From contig OZ017769.1 in assembly GCA_963969345.1 (NCBI GenBank), positions 2,919,600 through 2,983,599 on the forward strand: a stretch of 64,000 nucleotides of DNA, given 5' to 3'. Below are positions 1 through 13,597 of this stretch, piece after piece. A program made the translations under genes and the position numbers. This DNA is from Turbatrix aceti (lineage: Eukaryota > Nematoda > Chromadorea > Rhabditida > Panagrolaimidae). The notes beneath the pieces were generated by a model. The model was not told where the DNA came from, did not search any database, and saw nothing but the letters and a program-made list of their open reading frames with translations. Position 1 is the first letter of the stretch. Each line of letters opens with the position of its first letter.

Positions 1-1526
1 AAGTTCAAAAAAAATCACCAGGGCAATTGGATTCAACATAGGGTGAACGGCCCGGATGGCTAAATGATGACCGAACGTATAAATCCTCAATCTGTTGAGT
101 GAGTCAGTCAGTCTTAAATGTTTATTACAAGCAAATAAAATGCGTCATTAGAGCAAATTGATTTCTTCCGGGATCCGGTGTATATATATACGCAATGACT
201 GCAAATAAATCAAAAATCAAAAACAAATTAAAAATTCTGTTCATCGAGCAGACAGATATTTAGATCACAAAAAACCTTTAGAGATGACTTTTGTCTTTTT
301 TTGAAGGTTGCCGATTGGAAATGCAAATGACAGCAACTGCGTAATCACACACAAAAAATACTTTTGATAGTACAAAAATGCATACAAAAATAGTTGATCG
401 TCACGGGTCTTACGTCATCGATAGACCATCGAAAGTTCATGTTAAAAACACAAATATTATAATAATGCAATTTTTACTCCAGGATTGATAGTGCAAAATT
501 TATTCTAACAAAATTCGTCCGACTAGACAGATTCAACAGAGCAGACAGAATCTATAAAAATTGAAAAATGGCATCCCGAAGTCTTCGGCAGTGCATCAAT
601 TCAGAGACCCTATAATACAAATCTGACAGGGGAGAGGAAACAAGACGGGAAGCAGACAGACGTTCATAAAGACATCTTGCGGGTGAAAGATCTATATAAT
701 CACGAGATGAGTCTGCAGTTCATGAGTCATCCAGAGTGAGACAGAGGGTCATCCATAAACGTTTCCGGGAGTTTGGTCAGTTCTGGCGGGACTTGGACAT
801 CCGGAGATGGCAGCCGGACATGATACTCGAAAGATTACAAAAGTGCAGGGTTGGCGTACACAAATTATCCTGCATCTTCGGCAACCGATCAGGACCAAAG
901 ATGAACGACGAACAAGCAGTTTTTTTTGTTCGCAAACGAATGCAAACATTTTTGACCCTGTTAGCGAACGAACTCTAATGTTCGACTATCCCTGATCAGA
1001 ATCCCGCAGATTCAAAAACTCAGATAACAAAAATCAGATACCGAACGGGAACGGAAGGCAGTCAGACAAGTTGTCTCGTCTGGATGAACTCCCAAATGGC
1101 CAAGCGACCAGTCTCCAAGCAAGCGGGAACCGTCGGCTTTTTCTTCGTTTTGGCAATTCAGCCGAAAAAGTTGTCGCAAAACTCACTCACTCACTTTTTT
1201 TGGAGAGGGGGACAAACTGACTGACTGCCGTTGGTCTGGGGAGCGGCGTGCCCGTGCCCATGCCGTGCTCGGTTACTTTTCGACAAAGAAGGCAAAAAGA
1301 GGGGGGGGGCTCATGAGCCAGAGACAACTCACTCTCTGTGAACATGCCCGGCTTCGTTGTACGACGATGATCGCGGGCAATAAAACGCATTTTAGTCCCT
1401 GACACACTTGTTGGCACACACTCGCCTTCGAAGGAGCGACTTTTGTCCGCTAACTACTCCCTTGTCCTCGCAGGGCCTTGGGCCAAACGACGGCTACAAA
1501 AATAGCAAACTTTTCGCTCCTTCTTT

Positions 1527-1578
1527 TGCTGTCCGCCGCCGCCGCCGCCGCCGCTGCCGTTGCTGCTGCTGCCGTCAG
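1527..1578. repeat. GCC/GCT trinucleotide microsatellite
   Basis: A run of gcc units changing to gct/gcc units, in spacer sequence. It makes long but uninformative Ala, Arg or Cys runs in different frames and is the only reason for the open frames here. Confidence 0.85.
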
Positions 1579-1650
1579 GCTGTCAAAAAAGAAGGAAAAA
1601 AGAGTGAAGAGCCAGGACACACGAAAAAAGAGTAGAAAAGAGAGGCAGCG

Positions 1651-1692
1651 GCATCATCATCATCGCCGTCATCATCATCATCATCTTCTCAT
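1651..1692. repeat. CAT trinucleotide microsatellite
   Basis: Two blocks of cat units separated by cgccgt. Translated it gives His runs with no domain context, so I treat it as a simple repeat. Confidence 0.85.
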
Positions 1693-4337
1693 GCAGCAAC
1701 GGCAGTACTTCTGCACTCCTCACTTAGCTGTCAAGTAAGTAGGCGGACAAGTTGATGCTTCCTCCTGGCAATATCAGAGCTGCGGGGCCGACAAAAAAAG
1801 TCGAAAAGAAGGGAGGGGAAAACAAATCCGGCTTCGGTCTTTTGGAGGGCTTCTTTCGGCCACGGGACGGAGACGTGTGGTGCACCGCCAAGACCAAGGC
1901 GAAGACCACGGACACGGTGCACCTCCTTCCTTGCCGGCTGTTGGAGACAAAGTCAGTCGCACATTTGCACTCAGTCAGCAGCGCCTAACTGACGGGGACG
2001 GCAGCGACGATTATGACATCATAAATTATGCCATATGTACTTTTTTTTACTCTCACAAACTGCTGACAAAAAGGAAAAAGCAAAAAGCACGTGTGTGGCG
2101 AAGAAGAGGATGAAAGAAGAAAAGTGCCATGTCTCGCGACCCAGTTAGTCGACGTATGTCCCGTGCCGTTGACAGCCGTTAACTAAGCAAGCAGCACTGG
2201 AACTTTGGCACCTGGAACCTATACAATGACGTCCCCTACTTACCTTTCCTACCTTTCCTGTGTGTGCGTGTGGAGGCTAACAGATGGCCGGCGGTAGGGA
2301 AGAAATTCACAGATGAGGCGTTTGAAAACACAACATTGGCGTTGGGTTTTTTGCTCAAACAGCCCCCGTAAGAAGATATCAGATGCACGTTGAGGAGATG
2401 AATGACGGCCATTATGACCGGAAGATGGCCCGCAGGAATTTATATGTTTATGTTTGGGGGCGAAGAAACAAACATAAGCATGACTTTGGAGACGGCAAAC
2501 TGGTTGATGACTGTCTATTTTGATGAATGAAGATGCACTTTGTGGAAACATTAAAATAAATTATACGTAAAACACAAATAAAAAATTTTACAATACTCCA
2601 AACAAAAAAATAAACGTAGATCAGCGACGAACATATCGCTTCAGAAAAAAATATCTTAAAAAAAATTTGGAATCTTCTTTTCCAAATTTTTTTGACCTTT
2701 AAATGTAACGTGACTTTTTCTACCCCGTTCCTTTTGAAAGTATTTTTAGAAAAAAAACACAATTCTGAAAACAATAAAATCTTAGAACAAGAGGCTCTGC
2801 TCTGTAAATAGGCTTGCCGGCTCGAGACGCAGGGTATAATACCTACAATCCCGACCGACTCACGAGACTGTCTTTTTTTATTCTTTCCTACTGACGTCAT
2901 GGACCCCCTCCCCCCCGCACCACCTATTCTGCAAAATCGGACACGGGACAGCCAAACCCAAAAGTCAACGTCTCCATTTCCACGGGACAAAGCCAAGAAG
3001 CAGAGACGAACACAAGTCAACAAACCGACCCCCACCGCCCCTCGTCCTTTTTTTGTGTTTTGTCAACGCATGTGCAAACGAGAAGAAGACGATACTGGAG
3101 AAGAGGATTCATCCTTGTCTTAGACTGCGCTGGCATGGAAATGAGCACAAAATCAAAGTTATTGAAATCGGAAGTCCGGGCCTCGGCCGTGGGCTTTCCC
3201 ATAGAAAACGTTTCAAGTCGAGGTGTTCTCTTTTTTTTCGGTTTCAAATTGACAAAAAATTAAAAGTATGGAAAATGGAAAAAAAAGTTCGAAATGTTGA
3301 AATTAAAAACCCGTGCGCAAAATGAAAAAAAAATTATATCACGAAAAGACAAAAAATCGCTGTTAAACACCGTAATCACAAAAATTGTAGTTTTCGTGGT
3401 GAAAACATTCAAAACAACGAAAATGTGCAAAAAACTGATAAAAATGAATTCAAGAATTTGAAAATCTAAAATTGGCGCAAGAAACGAAAAAAACTAAATT
3501 CTGACACGAAAAGTCAAAAAAATCGCTGTGAGACATAGAAATTACAAAAACCGTAACTTTCATGATGAAAACAGTAATTTTTATCCTATTTATTTTACTT
3601 TTTGGGTGAAAAGTCGATTCGATATTTTCTTTCAGTCAGAATCCACAAAAATGCCACACTATGCCGGTGCTCCGGATAAATCGTAAATCCCTAACTAGCA
3701 CCGAGGCTGGCATGCCATGCATGAGTGCAACATCGATGCGTACAAAGAAGCCAAAAATGCGTAACAAATCTCCTCCTTCTAATTTTAATCCGGTAAAGCG
3801 AAGGAGCACATTTTTTTGCCAAACAATGAAATGAGAGGATCAAGAACACTGTGTGCGTAAAAAAATAGTTTTTATACCCCAGAAAACAAACTACAAAAAC
3901 AGAACATTTATGAGTCAGCTATTAGCCTTTGGGTTACGTTCCCATGAGGTACACGGAAGATACAAAAGCCAGCGGAGCTGAAAAGAGAGCCAGAAGGGAG
4001 AAGTTATCCTCCCTTGTTTACATTGCGCGTGGTCGCCTCAAATTCTCAATTCAAGGGTTCTCGACGCGAAAATTTTGTACGACGAAAAATTTTACACTTT
4101 TCTTTTTGTCTTCCACATTTTTTTATGCCGTGGTTTATTCTTGACAGATATTATTGATGCCCGGTGCTTTCCATGGCGAGGATAAGATGACGGATGGCAT
4201 CGTCGACAAGATGACGGTCCAGCCGTTCGTACAAGCGCGAGTCGAGAAGAATAAATATTATTTTGCTTGTGTTTTTTTTTGTTTGCGCCGGATAAAATAT
4301 TTATAATATTCAATATTGGCGTTGCTTTTTTTGCAGC

Positions 4338-6780
<2,443 letters not shown>

Positions 6781-7284
6781 ATTGAACACAAAATGAATTA
6801 GTAACACATTCACTAAATTTTTAACATACGAGAAAATTAACCCAGATTTTGTCTATACTTGGCTTGCTATTCTGTCAAATAAATTGTGCAATAACCGATT
6901 TTGGGGTGAAATTGGGGTTTTTATCCCTAAAAAAAGAATAACTGTTGAAACTTGGGTTAACTGGAGCAAATTACGTCCGATGCATAAAATCCGATTGCAT
7001 AAAAAAATTTTAGGCCAACTGAAAAAAATTCTAAACAATTTGTTTCTTTTCTAAATAATTTGTATAGTTTTTTAACGCAAAATTTCTAAAAAAAAGTCGA
7101 ATATTTTTTTTTTTAAATGCGTTCCTTTTCAAATAATTCTTTCACATTTTTACAAAAAAAATTGTTTTGAACACAATTTTTTTTTATGTATTTAACAAAA
7201 AATTGTGGCTAAAGATTAAAAAAAAGCAGCCCAGATTTTTAGGCCAGTTTTATCTTTTTCAAATTTTTCAGTTAATTTAGCAAA
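6781..7284. other. Spacer between katanin and ERCC1
   Basis: AT-rich, without coding signal. It should contain the katanin 3' UTR (an aataaa lies at about 6879). Near its end a ttttcag acceptor at 7271 precedes the ERCC1 start, consistent with spliced-leader addition. Confidence 0.6.
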
Positions 7285-8396
7285 ATGGAATCGCTACCGA
7301 CCTCATCAGTCGCTCCAGACAAGCGAAAATTCGGAAAAGCGCTAAAAGTCAACCGAAAACGCCAAGAAGGCAATCCAGTCCTCAAATACATCCGAAATGT
7401 GGCCTACGAATGGTCGGATTCCATCAAGCCGGACTTTGAATGCGGCCCGGGCTGTGGCATCCTCTACCTCAGCCTGAAGTACCACAAAACTCACCAGAAT
7501 TACGTCGAAACGAGGTTCGGCGACGGTGCAGGCTACGTGGTCAAAGTCCTGCTCGCCCTCGTCAACGTCGACGAGCCAGAAGCGCTCCTACGAGACCTGA
7601 ACATGTTCTGCTTCAGAGCAGGATGGAGCCTGATCCTGTCGTATTCCGTCGAAGAAGCCGCGGAGTACATTGAAAGTCTGAAACTCGCGGAAACGAAGAA
7701 ACCGGAAGAACTCATTCAAAGCCGGGAGGCGTTCATGCTCCGGCAACAGCAGGGTCCTGCACCGGCGGGACAGGCACCGACGGCTCCTTCTGTGGATAAA
7801 AACAAGGAGGTAGGGGAAACAAAAAAACGTAAAAATTGACGAAAAAGTTGAAAAAAAAAAACAAGACAAAACAGTTTTGATTGTAATTGTATAAGTTTTT
7901 CGTTCTTTCGCTGCAAGAATTTTGTTACTATGTTACGGTAGTTACGATTTGGTTAGAACTTCAACAGTTATTTTTCGCTGCAAGAAATTTTGTTACATTG
8001 GTACGGTAATTACGATTATAGTTTTCATTTGTTCGCAATTGACAGTTTTTCTTTCCTTGCAGGATCAATTTTGTTACTTTCATACTATGGTTACGATTTT
8101 GTTATCACTTGACCGTATAATCCATAATTTTACTTTTTTTTTCGTTCACAAAGTGAAATTAGTTATTTTTGACTCTCATACACCGGATTTTTTTTCAGTT
8201 GTACGACGACGCAATCAAACTCCTTTCCTCGATCCGTACCCTCACCGCGACAGATGCCAAACGTCTTCTTGCATCGTTTGGCTCTCTTCGAAATCTCGCT
8301 CTCGCTTCGAAGGACGATGTTGCCGCGTGCCCTGGAATTGGCCCAACCAAGGCAGAAAATGTTCACGAGTTTTTCAACACATCCATGCTTGTTTAA
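7285..8396 (+). CDS. ERCC1: ERCC1 / Rad10-type structure-specific endonuclease subunit
   Basis: Two exons, 7285-7809 and 8199-8396, joined in phase 0, give 240 residues. The central domain (about 29-150) begins GNPVLKYIRNVAYEW and continues ILYLSLKYHKTH, the hallmark ERCC1 core that binds XPA and single-stranded DNA. The C-terminal exon carries the tandem helix-hairpin-helix domain (about 176-240): FGSLRNLALASKDDVAACP then GIGPTKAENVHEFF, which dimerises with XPF. Family knowledge: ERCC1 is catalytically inactive and targets the XPF nuclease to DNA in nucleotide-excision and crosslink repair. The protein is shorter than human ERCC1 (297) because the disordered N-terminus is reduced, as I expect for nematodes. 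Reading on without the splice adds only VGETKKRKN and a stop, and would lose the HhH domain. Same strand as katanin, 504 bases downstream. Confidence 0.94.
7890..8130. repeat. Three diverged ~75-base direct repeats in the ERCC1 intron
   Basis: Three successive blocks begin with tcgctgcaagaa, tcgctgcaagaa and ccttgcaggat, and each continues with ttttgttac..gttacg..ttacgat. They fill most of the intron. Confidence 0.65.
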
Positions 8397-8715
8397 TGAA
8401 TAATTGTGGTTTTTATTGTTTTTGCAATACACGGGTGATCGATTACACAATAACATGAAAACACGAGGATCGTGGATGGGATAACAGCAGATTTTTGTTC
8501 GCGAACGAACGCATACGTTCGCGAAACCCTGGCGAAATTGTAAATCGGAATCGGAAAATGGCATAAACCAACGCGCACGCTCTGCTCTTTCTTTTCCTCG
8601 CAAGAAAGAGGTCAGCGCGCGCACGCGATCTCGATGGTCTTGCGAAAGCCAAACAAAATTCAGTTGGTGGCGCTTTGTCGATCGTGTGCGAGCGTTTTCC
8701 TTTTCCGTGCCAACG

Positions 8716-10761
8716 ATGTCGAAAGAGGTGTTTTCATTTGCCAGAATGCTACAATCCGTGTTTTCAGGAGATGAAGTCCAAGGAACGCGGTGCCTCCGAG
8801 AAGAATACGGCTGCTTCTCGCGCCAAGTGAGTTTTCTTGCCTATTTTTTTGGTCGAGTACCTGTTTTTATTTCCAGAGTCATGATCGACATCGCGAAGAC
8901 CAAGGCGGCTCAGGGATCGTTTTCCGAAGCGCTTGATTGGCTGTCGAGGGCCTCGGCGATTCACAAGACCCCCGAAATCGCCCAGATGATCGCTAACATG
9001 GGCTCTGCATCTCGGCGAAAATCCCTCCACGGCACGTACGTTTCGAAACTCATTCCCGTGCTCATGGATGTTCGGGATGACGCCAAGTCTGGGGCCCTTG
9101 CCCGTGCACTCGTTCTCTCATCTCCGATCATGACAACTTGCTTTGTCAAATTCATGCAGCATCTTACGGTTACCGTCTGTGACGACGTCGTCGTTCATTT
9201 CGTAAGTTGTTTTGCGCGAAATGTCTCATCACCTGAATTCTTGTTTTTCAGTTTGTCGATGACGCGTCTGAAAAACCCGTCTACATCAAAGATTGGGAAC
9301 CTTTCTCGTGGATGGTTCCTTTCATGGCCGAACTGTCCATCGACGGCATTCCTCCGATCGGAAGGGCACCGAACTGGTCGTACGAAATGCTCTCCCGAAC
9401 GAGCAACGTCATGAGTAAGTCATTTTTTTGTTTCCTTCTTTTTTTTGTCAAAAAACACTTGCTTCTTTTTTTAGATTTCTTCCAACTTTGGCTCCCCGAC
9501 TGGATTCAAGATCCTCTCGATCCCCACGTCATGCCCTTTATCCGCCGACAGCTGCCCAATTTTCAGCAGCTCAATGGCCCTATCGACTTTTTCCTGGAGC
9601 TACCCAAGAATCCACCCGTTCCAAAGAAGTTCAAGAATGTCAGCCTATTTATCCGCAAATTCTCCGATCTTCGCGTGAGTGTTTTTTGTGTTTGGGCTAA
9701 AATTTTGTTTGGCATAATGCCCCGGGCTAAAAGTAGGCCTAAAAAGTAAAGTAAAGTCCAAAAATAACTAAATTTTGTGAGCATACGTAAAAAACGTAGT
9801 TTCAGTACTTTTTAGGTGAAAAATTCGTTGTAGGACGACGAACAACTTTTTCTTATAATACAGTAAAAAGATAACCGTTGTAAATTTCAAAAGTAACAAA
9901 AGTAGAATGGAGAAACGGTAAAAAACGATACCAAATTACGATCGCATATTTTCTCGACACGACATTTTTTAATGTTACTTGTCGCTTCTTTGATTACGGT
10001 TGTTGCTTTTGTTTTTGTTACTTTTTGAACACTGTTTTTTTTTGCCTAAAACTTCGTTACCGTAGTTTTAGTTTCTTCTTTCACGATTCATTTCAACTTT
10101 CAGAAGCTCTTTGAAAGCAAGCGTTTTTCTACCCCTGTGCTTGAGTTCAAGTTCATCCAGCCTTGGAACCAGGAGGTCGACTTTGCCTACAAATTTACGA
10201 TTTTTCTCAAAAACTTGCGCATTCGGTAAGCAAACTTTTTTTCTCTGCAATTTTTCTTATTTTTTTGTAGAATGCCCGAAACCAACAACATGATGATCAG
10301 AATGCCGGTTCTGAGTGCCCGTTACCCGTTTAGCGACATGGTCAATGCCCTGTGCACCGTTTTTCCGAACTTGCGCGTTCTGAATCTCTTGATCTCACTG
10401 GATTCCGACGATGTTGTACGTATTTTCTTACCTTTTTTGCAATACAAAATTCCATTTTTTTTTTCAGAATTACTTGGATTACAGCGAACTGGTCAACAAC
10501 ACCCGTTTCCTCAAGCAGCAAACAAAGAAAATGCCGCCTCACCTCTTTGTCAGGCTCAACTTTGAGGAAATGGTTGAATTCGCCGATGAAATGGCTCTTT
10601 TCCTCTGCTACGAAAGGGATCCTCCGTCCGGCTTTACCTGGCTCACTTCTGCAAACCAAAATCCATTGAATCCGCCGTCCGATGGTTTTATCACCAAGAA
10701 CAGCCACCTGCCCGTGTTCCACAAGAACAAGTTCTTCAACTACGAAGTCGTCTTCAACTGA
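8716..10761 (+). CDS. Array copy A: TPR-fusion paralogue with most of the TPR missing
   Basis: Eight exons: 8716-8727, 8768-8826, 8877-9201, 9252-9414, 9475-9674, 10104-10225, 10271-10415, 10468-10761; 439 residues. All phases agree with copies B, C and E. The start is the four-codon MSKE exon equivalent to MSKL in C and E. Exon 2 is 59 bases against 221 in the others, an in-frame loss of 54 codons that removes the first TPR helices; KTKAAQGSFSEALDWLSRASA of exon 3 remains. The rest is the array-specific region: a segment with LSSPIMTTCFVKFM, then NWSYEMLSRTSNVM, then DPHVMPFIRRQLPNF, and a C-terminus ending HKNKFFNYEVVFN. I do not recognise that region. The first intron is short (40 bases) with a weak gtgttt donor, so the 5' end is less certain. 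Confidence 0.78.
9775..10065. repeat. Dispersed intronic repeat, copy 2 (copy A intron 5)
   Basis: Same ordered motifs as the katanin intron 2 block: cgtaaaaaacgtag, tactttttagg, gataaccgttgtaaattt, tcgacacgac and a gttact..gattacgg tail. Other array copies have a much shorter intron here (about 55 bases in C), which marks it as an insertion. Confidence 0.6.
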
Positions 10762-11110
10762 TCTGTTTTAACATTATGCCCTTTTGTGCCAGCCATTTTT
10801 AACGTTGTTCATGCTTTTTATTATTCAACGATTTTTACACTACTGTTATTTTTTCACTTGTTTACCAACGCAGGTTTTCCATACTTTGTTTTTGAAAAAG
10901 AAGTATAAAAAAGGGTGAAAATGGTGTCACAAAACAGAAATGAGAGAAAAAAGCGTGAAGAAAACGGGAATTCCAAAAAAATCGTCTTTTGATTCTCTCG
11001 AACGGAAAAAAATATCGTAAACTTTTTGTTACTGATTTGATGACAACAATTTTTTTGGCGTTCATTCTTCCGCTCTTTTTTTCTTTTTGCGTCCAGTTTT
11101 CGTTTTGACG
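10762..11110. promoter_or_regulatory. Spacer and probable promoter between copies A and B
   Basis: AT-rich spacer. At 10992-11038 ctctcgaacgg..atcgtaaac..gttac resembles a worn version of the block found upstream of copies C, D and E. Otherwise I see nothing. Confidence 0.35.
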
Positions 11111-13213
11111 ATGTCGGTGGAGGTAAGCCGATGTTTTTTTAGGCCTAACAATTGCAACAACTTTCAGGTGATGGAAGCGAGGGAACTCGGCGATGAAGCC
11201 TACGAAAAGCGCGATTTCTTTACCGCTCACGTCTTCTATGACGCTGCCATCCGTATTTCGCCTCGGGAAATGGTTTTGTACTTCAACAAAAGCGCCATAT
11301 TTTTTGCAGAAGGCAAGTACGATGAATGTATTGCTACCTGCAAGAAAGCCTTGGATGTCGGATCTGAAGACAAAACTCTCATCTCCAAGTCAGTTTTTTT
11401 GGGCCTATTTTGGTTTTATGGGGTTTTTTCTTGTTTTTAGGGTGATTTATCGCGTCACACAGGCCATGATGGCCCAGGGAAAAGAACCTGAAGCGTTTGC
11501 ATATCTGAAGAGGACGTCTGCGGAGCACGGCATGATTGCCAATGTGCGATTTTCTGCTGGAAATCGGCACTTAAGCTTTGCCTACCAAAGACTCATACTG
11601 GCATCGATCATCGAGATCGATGAAGCTGGCGCACGTACCCGGAATTTGGTTTTTTCGTCTCCAGAAATGACAGCTGATTTTGTGAAGTTGATGAGCATGT
11701 TTACAATTTCGATCCGTGATTACGCTCGTATCCAATTTGTTAGTTTTTTTCGTGTTAAGACAATTTAGAATTGTATTTTTTTTAGTTTAACTGGGAAAAG
11801 AAATCGATCAAACAGCCCACCTTGGTCAAAAAATGGTCAGGTTTTTCGTGGATCGCGCCATTCATCACGAGACTCTCCATCATCGGCGCTCCTCCGGATG
11901 GAAGGCCACCAAAGTGGGCTTACGAAATGCTTCCGCGAACGAGCAAGGATCTGTGTAGGTTTTTTTGGTTGAAAGTTTAAACAAAAAATTTTTTCCTTTT
12001 TTAGACGTGTTCCAGCTTTGGCTGCGAGACTGGATCCACGATCCTCTTCACCCAAACTTGCTGCCATTCATCCGCCGACAGCTGCCCAATCTTCGAGAAC
12101 TCCAAGGTCCTATCGAACTTTTTCTGGAGCTGCCGCCGAATCCCGCCGTACCAAAGAGTTTCCGGAATGCCGGCCTCGTTATTCGCGAGTTTTCGGATTT
12201 TACCGTGAGTTTTTTTATTTAAGTTTGCGAACACGTTTTTTTTTTTAATTTTGTTGTGTTTCTTCGCGAAAAAAATCAACGAACAAATTTTTACGACAAA
12301 ATCAGAACGGGTTCCTTAACAAAAAATATTGGCAAACAGCATTAAAATTGTCCACCACGAAAAGTTGTTAAAATATCGTAACCCAAAATTTTATGATCTG
12401 ACTCAAATTTACCTTTTTTTTCTTTGGTGAATAAAGTTTTGTACAAACGATAAAAATAATTTGTTCGTTGTTCGTGTTCATTTGAACAAAAATGTCAAAA
12501 TTTTCTTGCTCGTTTGCGAAAATTAAAAAACATCTGTTTCATTGTTTGAACTTCCAGAAGCTCTTCAAAACCACCCGGTTCACATCTCCGGAGATCGAGT
12601 TCAAGTTTGTCCACCTTCCATACAGCGATTTCGACTTCGCTAACAGCTTTACGGCTTTTTTGAAAGACACGAAGATTCGGTAAGTCATTTTTAATATTTT
12701 TTTGTACAAATTTGTTGTAGCCTACTGAAAACCACGAAAATGACGATCCGACTACCGATCATGAATGCCCAATTCCCGGCTGGCGACTTGGTCAAAGCGC
12801 TCTACACCGTTTTTCCGAAACTTTTCACTTTGGATTTCCATTGCCTTCTACCTGCATCCGGGGGACTTGTACGTATTTATTTTTGTTTTATATTTTGGTA
12901 TCCAAATGGGTTTCAGATTGCCTACGATCGCAAACGCCCGACAGAGGACTTCAAATTTCTCATCCAACAGATGAAAAAAATGCCACACGATCTTCGAGTC
13001 AACTTTTACGTCGACGAATCCGTGGATTTTGCCACTGAGCTTTGCGCTCTGAACGCGATCGTCCACTGTCCATCCGGTTTTACCGAGCTCGACGACTCAA
13101 ACCAAAATCCGTGGAATCCTTCCTCCGAAGGCTTCGTCAACAAAAAAAGCCGCGTCCCCGTGTGCCACGACAACAAATATATCCACTATGAGATCATGTT
13201 AAATCGACCATGA
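11111..13213 (+). CDS. Array copy B: TPR N-terminus fused to the array-specific domain
   Basis: Eight exons: 11111-11122, 11168-11388, 11441-11738, 11786-11954, 12005-12204, 12558-12679, 12721-12868, 12917-13213; 488 residues. After MSVE, residues about 5-125 form three TPR-like helical pairs (AYEKRDFFTAHVFYDAAIRI; NKSAIFFAEGKYDECIATCK; then the AQGKEPEAFAYLKR pair), resembling TPRs of STI1/Hop-type proteins. The remainder matches the other copies exon by exon, including KWAYEMLPRTS, HPNLLPFIRRQLPNL, and a C-terminus with PVCHDNKYIHYE. Exon 3 is 27 bases shorter than in the other copies. Function is unknown; a TPR front end implies protein binding. No signal peptide or membrane segment is visible. 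Confidence 0.85.
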
Positions 13214-13597
13214 TTTGGATCCGATTGACGTTAATTTTAAGAAAACGTTTATTTACTTTGACTTCTTTTCCCGATTTGTTTGCCTCGAATGAATAAAAAA
13301 TAAATTGATATTTGCACTACAAAAAAATTAATCGCTTACACGCACTTTTGCGGCATGGAGGATTCTGATTTCATCAAACGAACGAAAAAAAAGTAAAAAC
13401 ATAACAGAAATCTGAAAAAAACAACAAAGCAACACAGTTTACTGAAAAAGTTATCTTCGGATCTCTTGAGACGAAAATAAACCGTAACCCAAAACGAGGG
13501 TAACGATCGAACAATCGATTGTTGAAAAGATTGTTTGCCGCGTTTTTTTATTTGCTCGCCGGTCTCTTTTTTGTTTCTCCAATTTTTGTTTTTCACA
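13214..13597. other. Spacer between copies B and C
   Basis: Contains the aataaaaaataaa likely polyadenylation signal of copy B at about 13291 and, at 13459-13530, the conserved upstream block of copy C. Confidence 0.6.
13459..13530 (+). promoter_or_regulatory. Conserved upstream block of array copy C
   Basis: Reads gatctcttgagacgaaa, then accgtaaccc, gggtaacgatcg and attgttgaaaaga. The same ordered words occur about the same distance upstream of copies D and E. Conservation outside coding sequence suggests a core promoter, although recent duplication alone could explain it. Confidence 0.55.

Larger units (their letters stand above)
1..4337. other. Gene-poor spacer
   Basis: I find no convincing spliced gene here. 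Open frames are short, lack paired splice sites and overlap one another. The stretch holds G/C runs, CAT and GCC microsatellites (listed separately), and a diverged duplication of about 75 bases (near 3338-3412 and 3500-3572) sharing the string acgaaaag and the words aaaatcgctgt and gatgaaaac/gtgaaaac. Around 4151-4246 a GC-rich island reads as a 31-residue coding-like frame on the minus strand (see findings). The segment may hold 5' UTR or promoter sequence of a gene beyond the left edge. Confidence 0.5.

Noticed and set aside
1408..1738. Open frames with Ala, Arg or His runs
   Set aside because: They result from GCC and CAT microsatellites; there are no splice signals or domain context.
2448..3035. 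195-codon minus-strand open frame
   Set aside because: Composition follows the AT/poly-T sequence, it has no recognisable domain, and overlapping frames are equally open.
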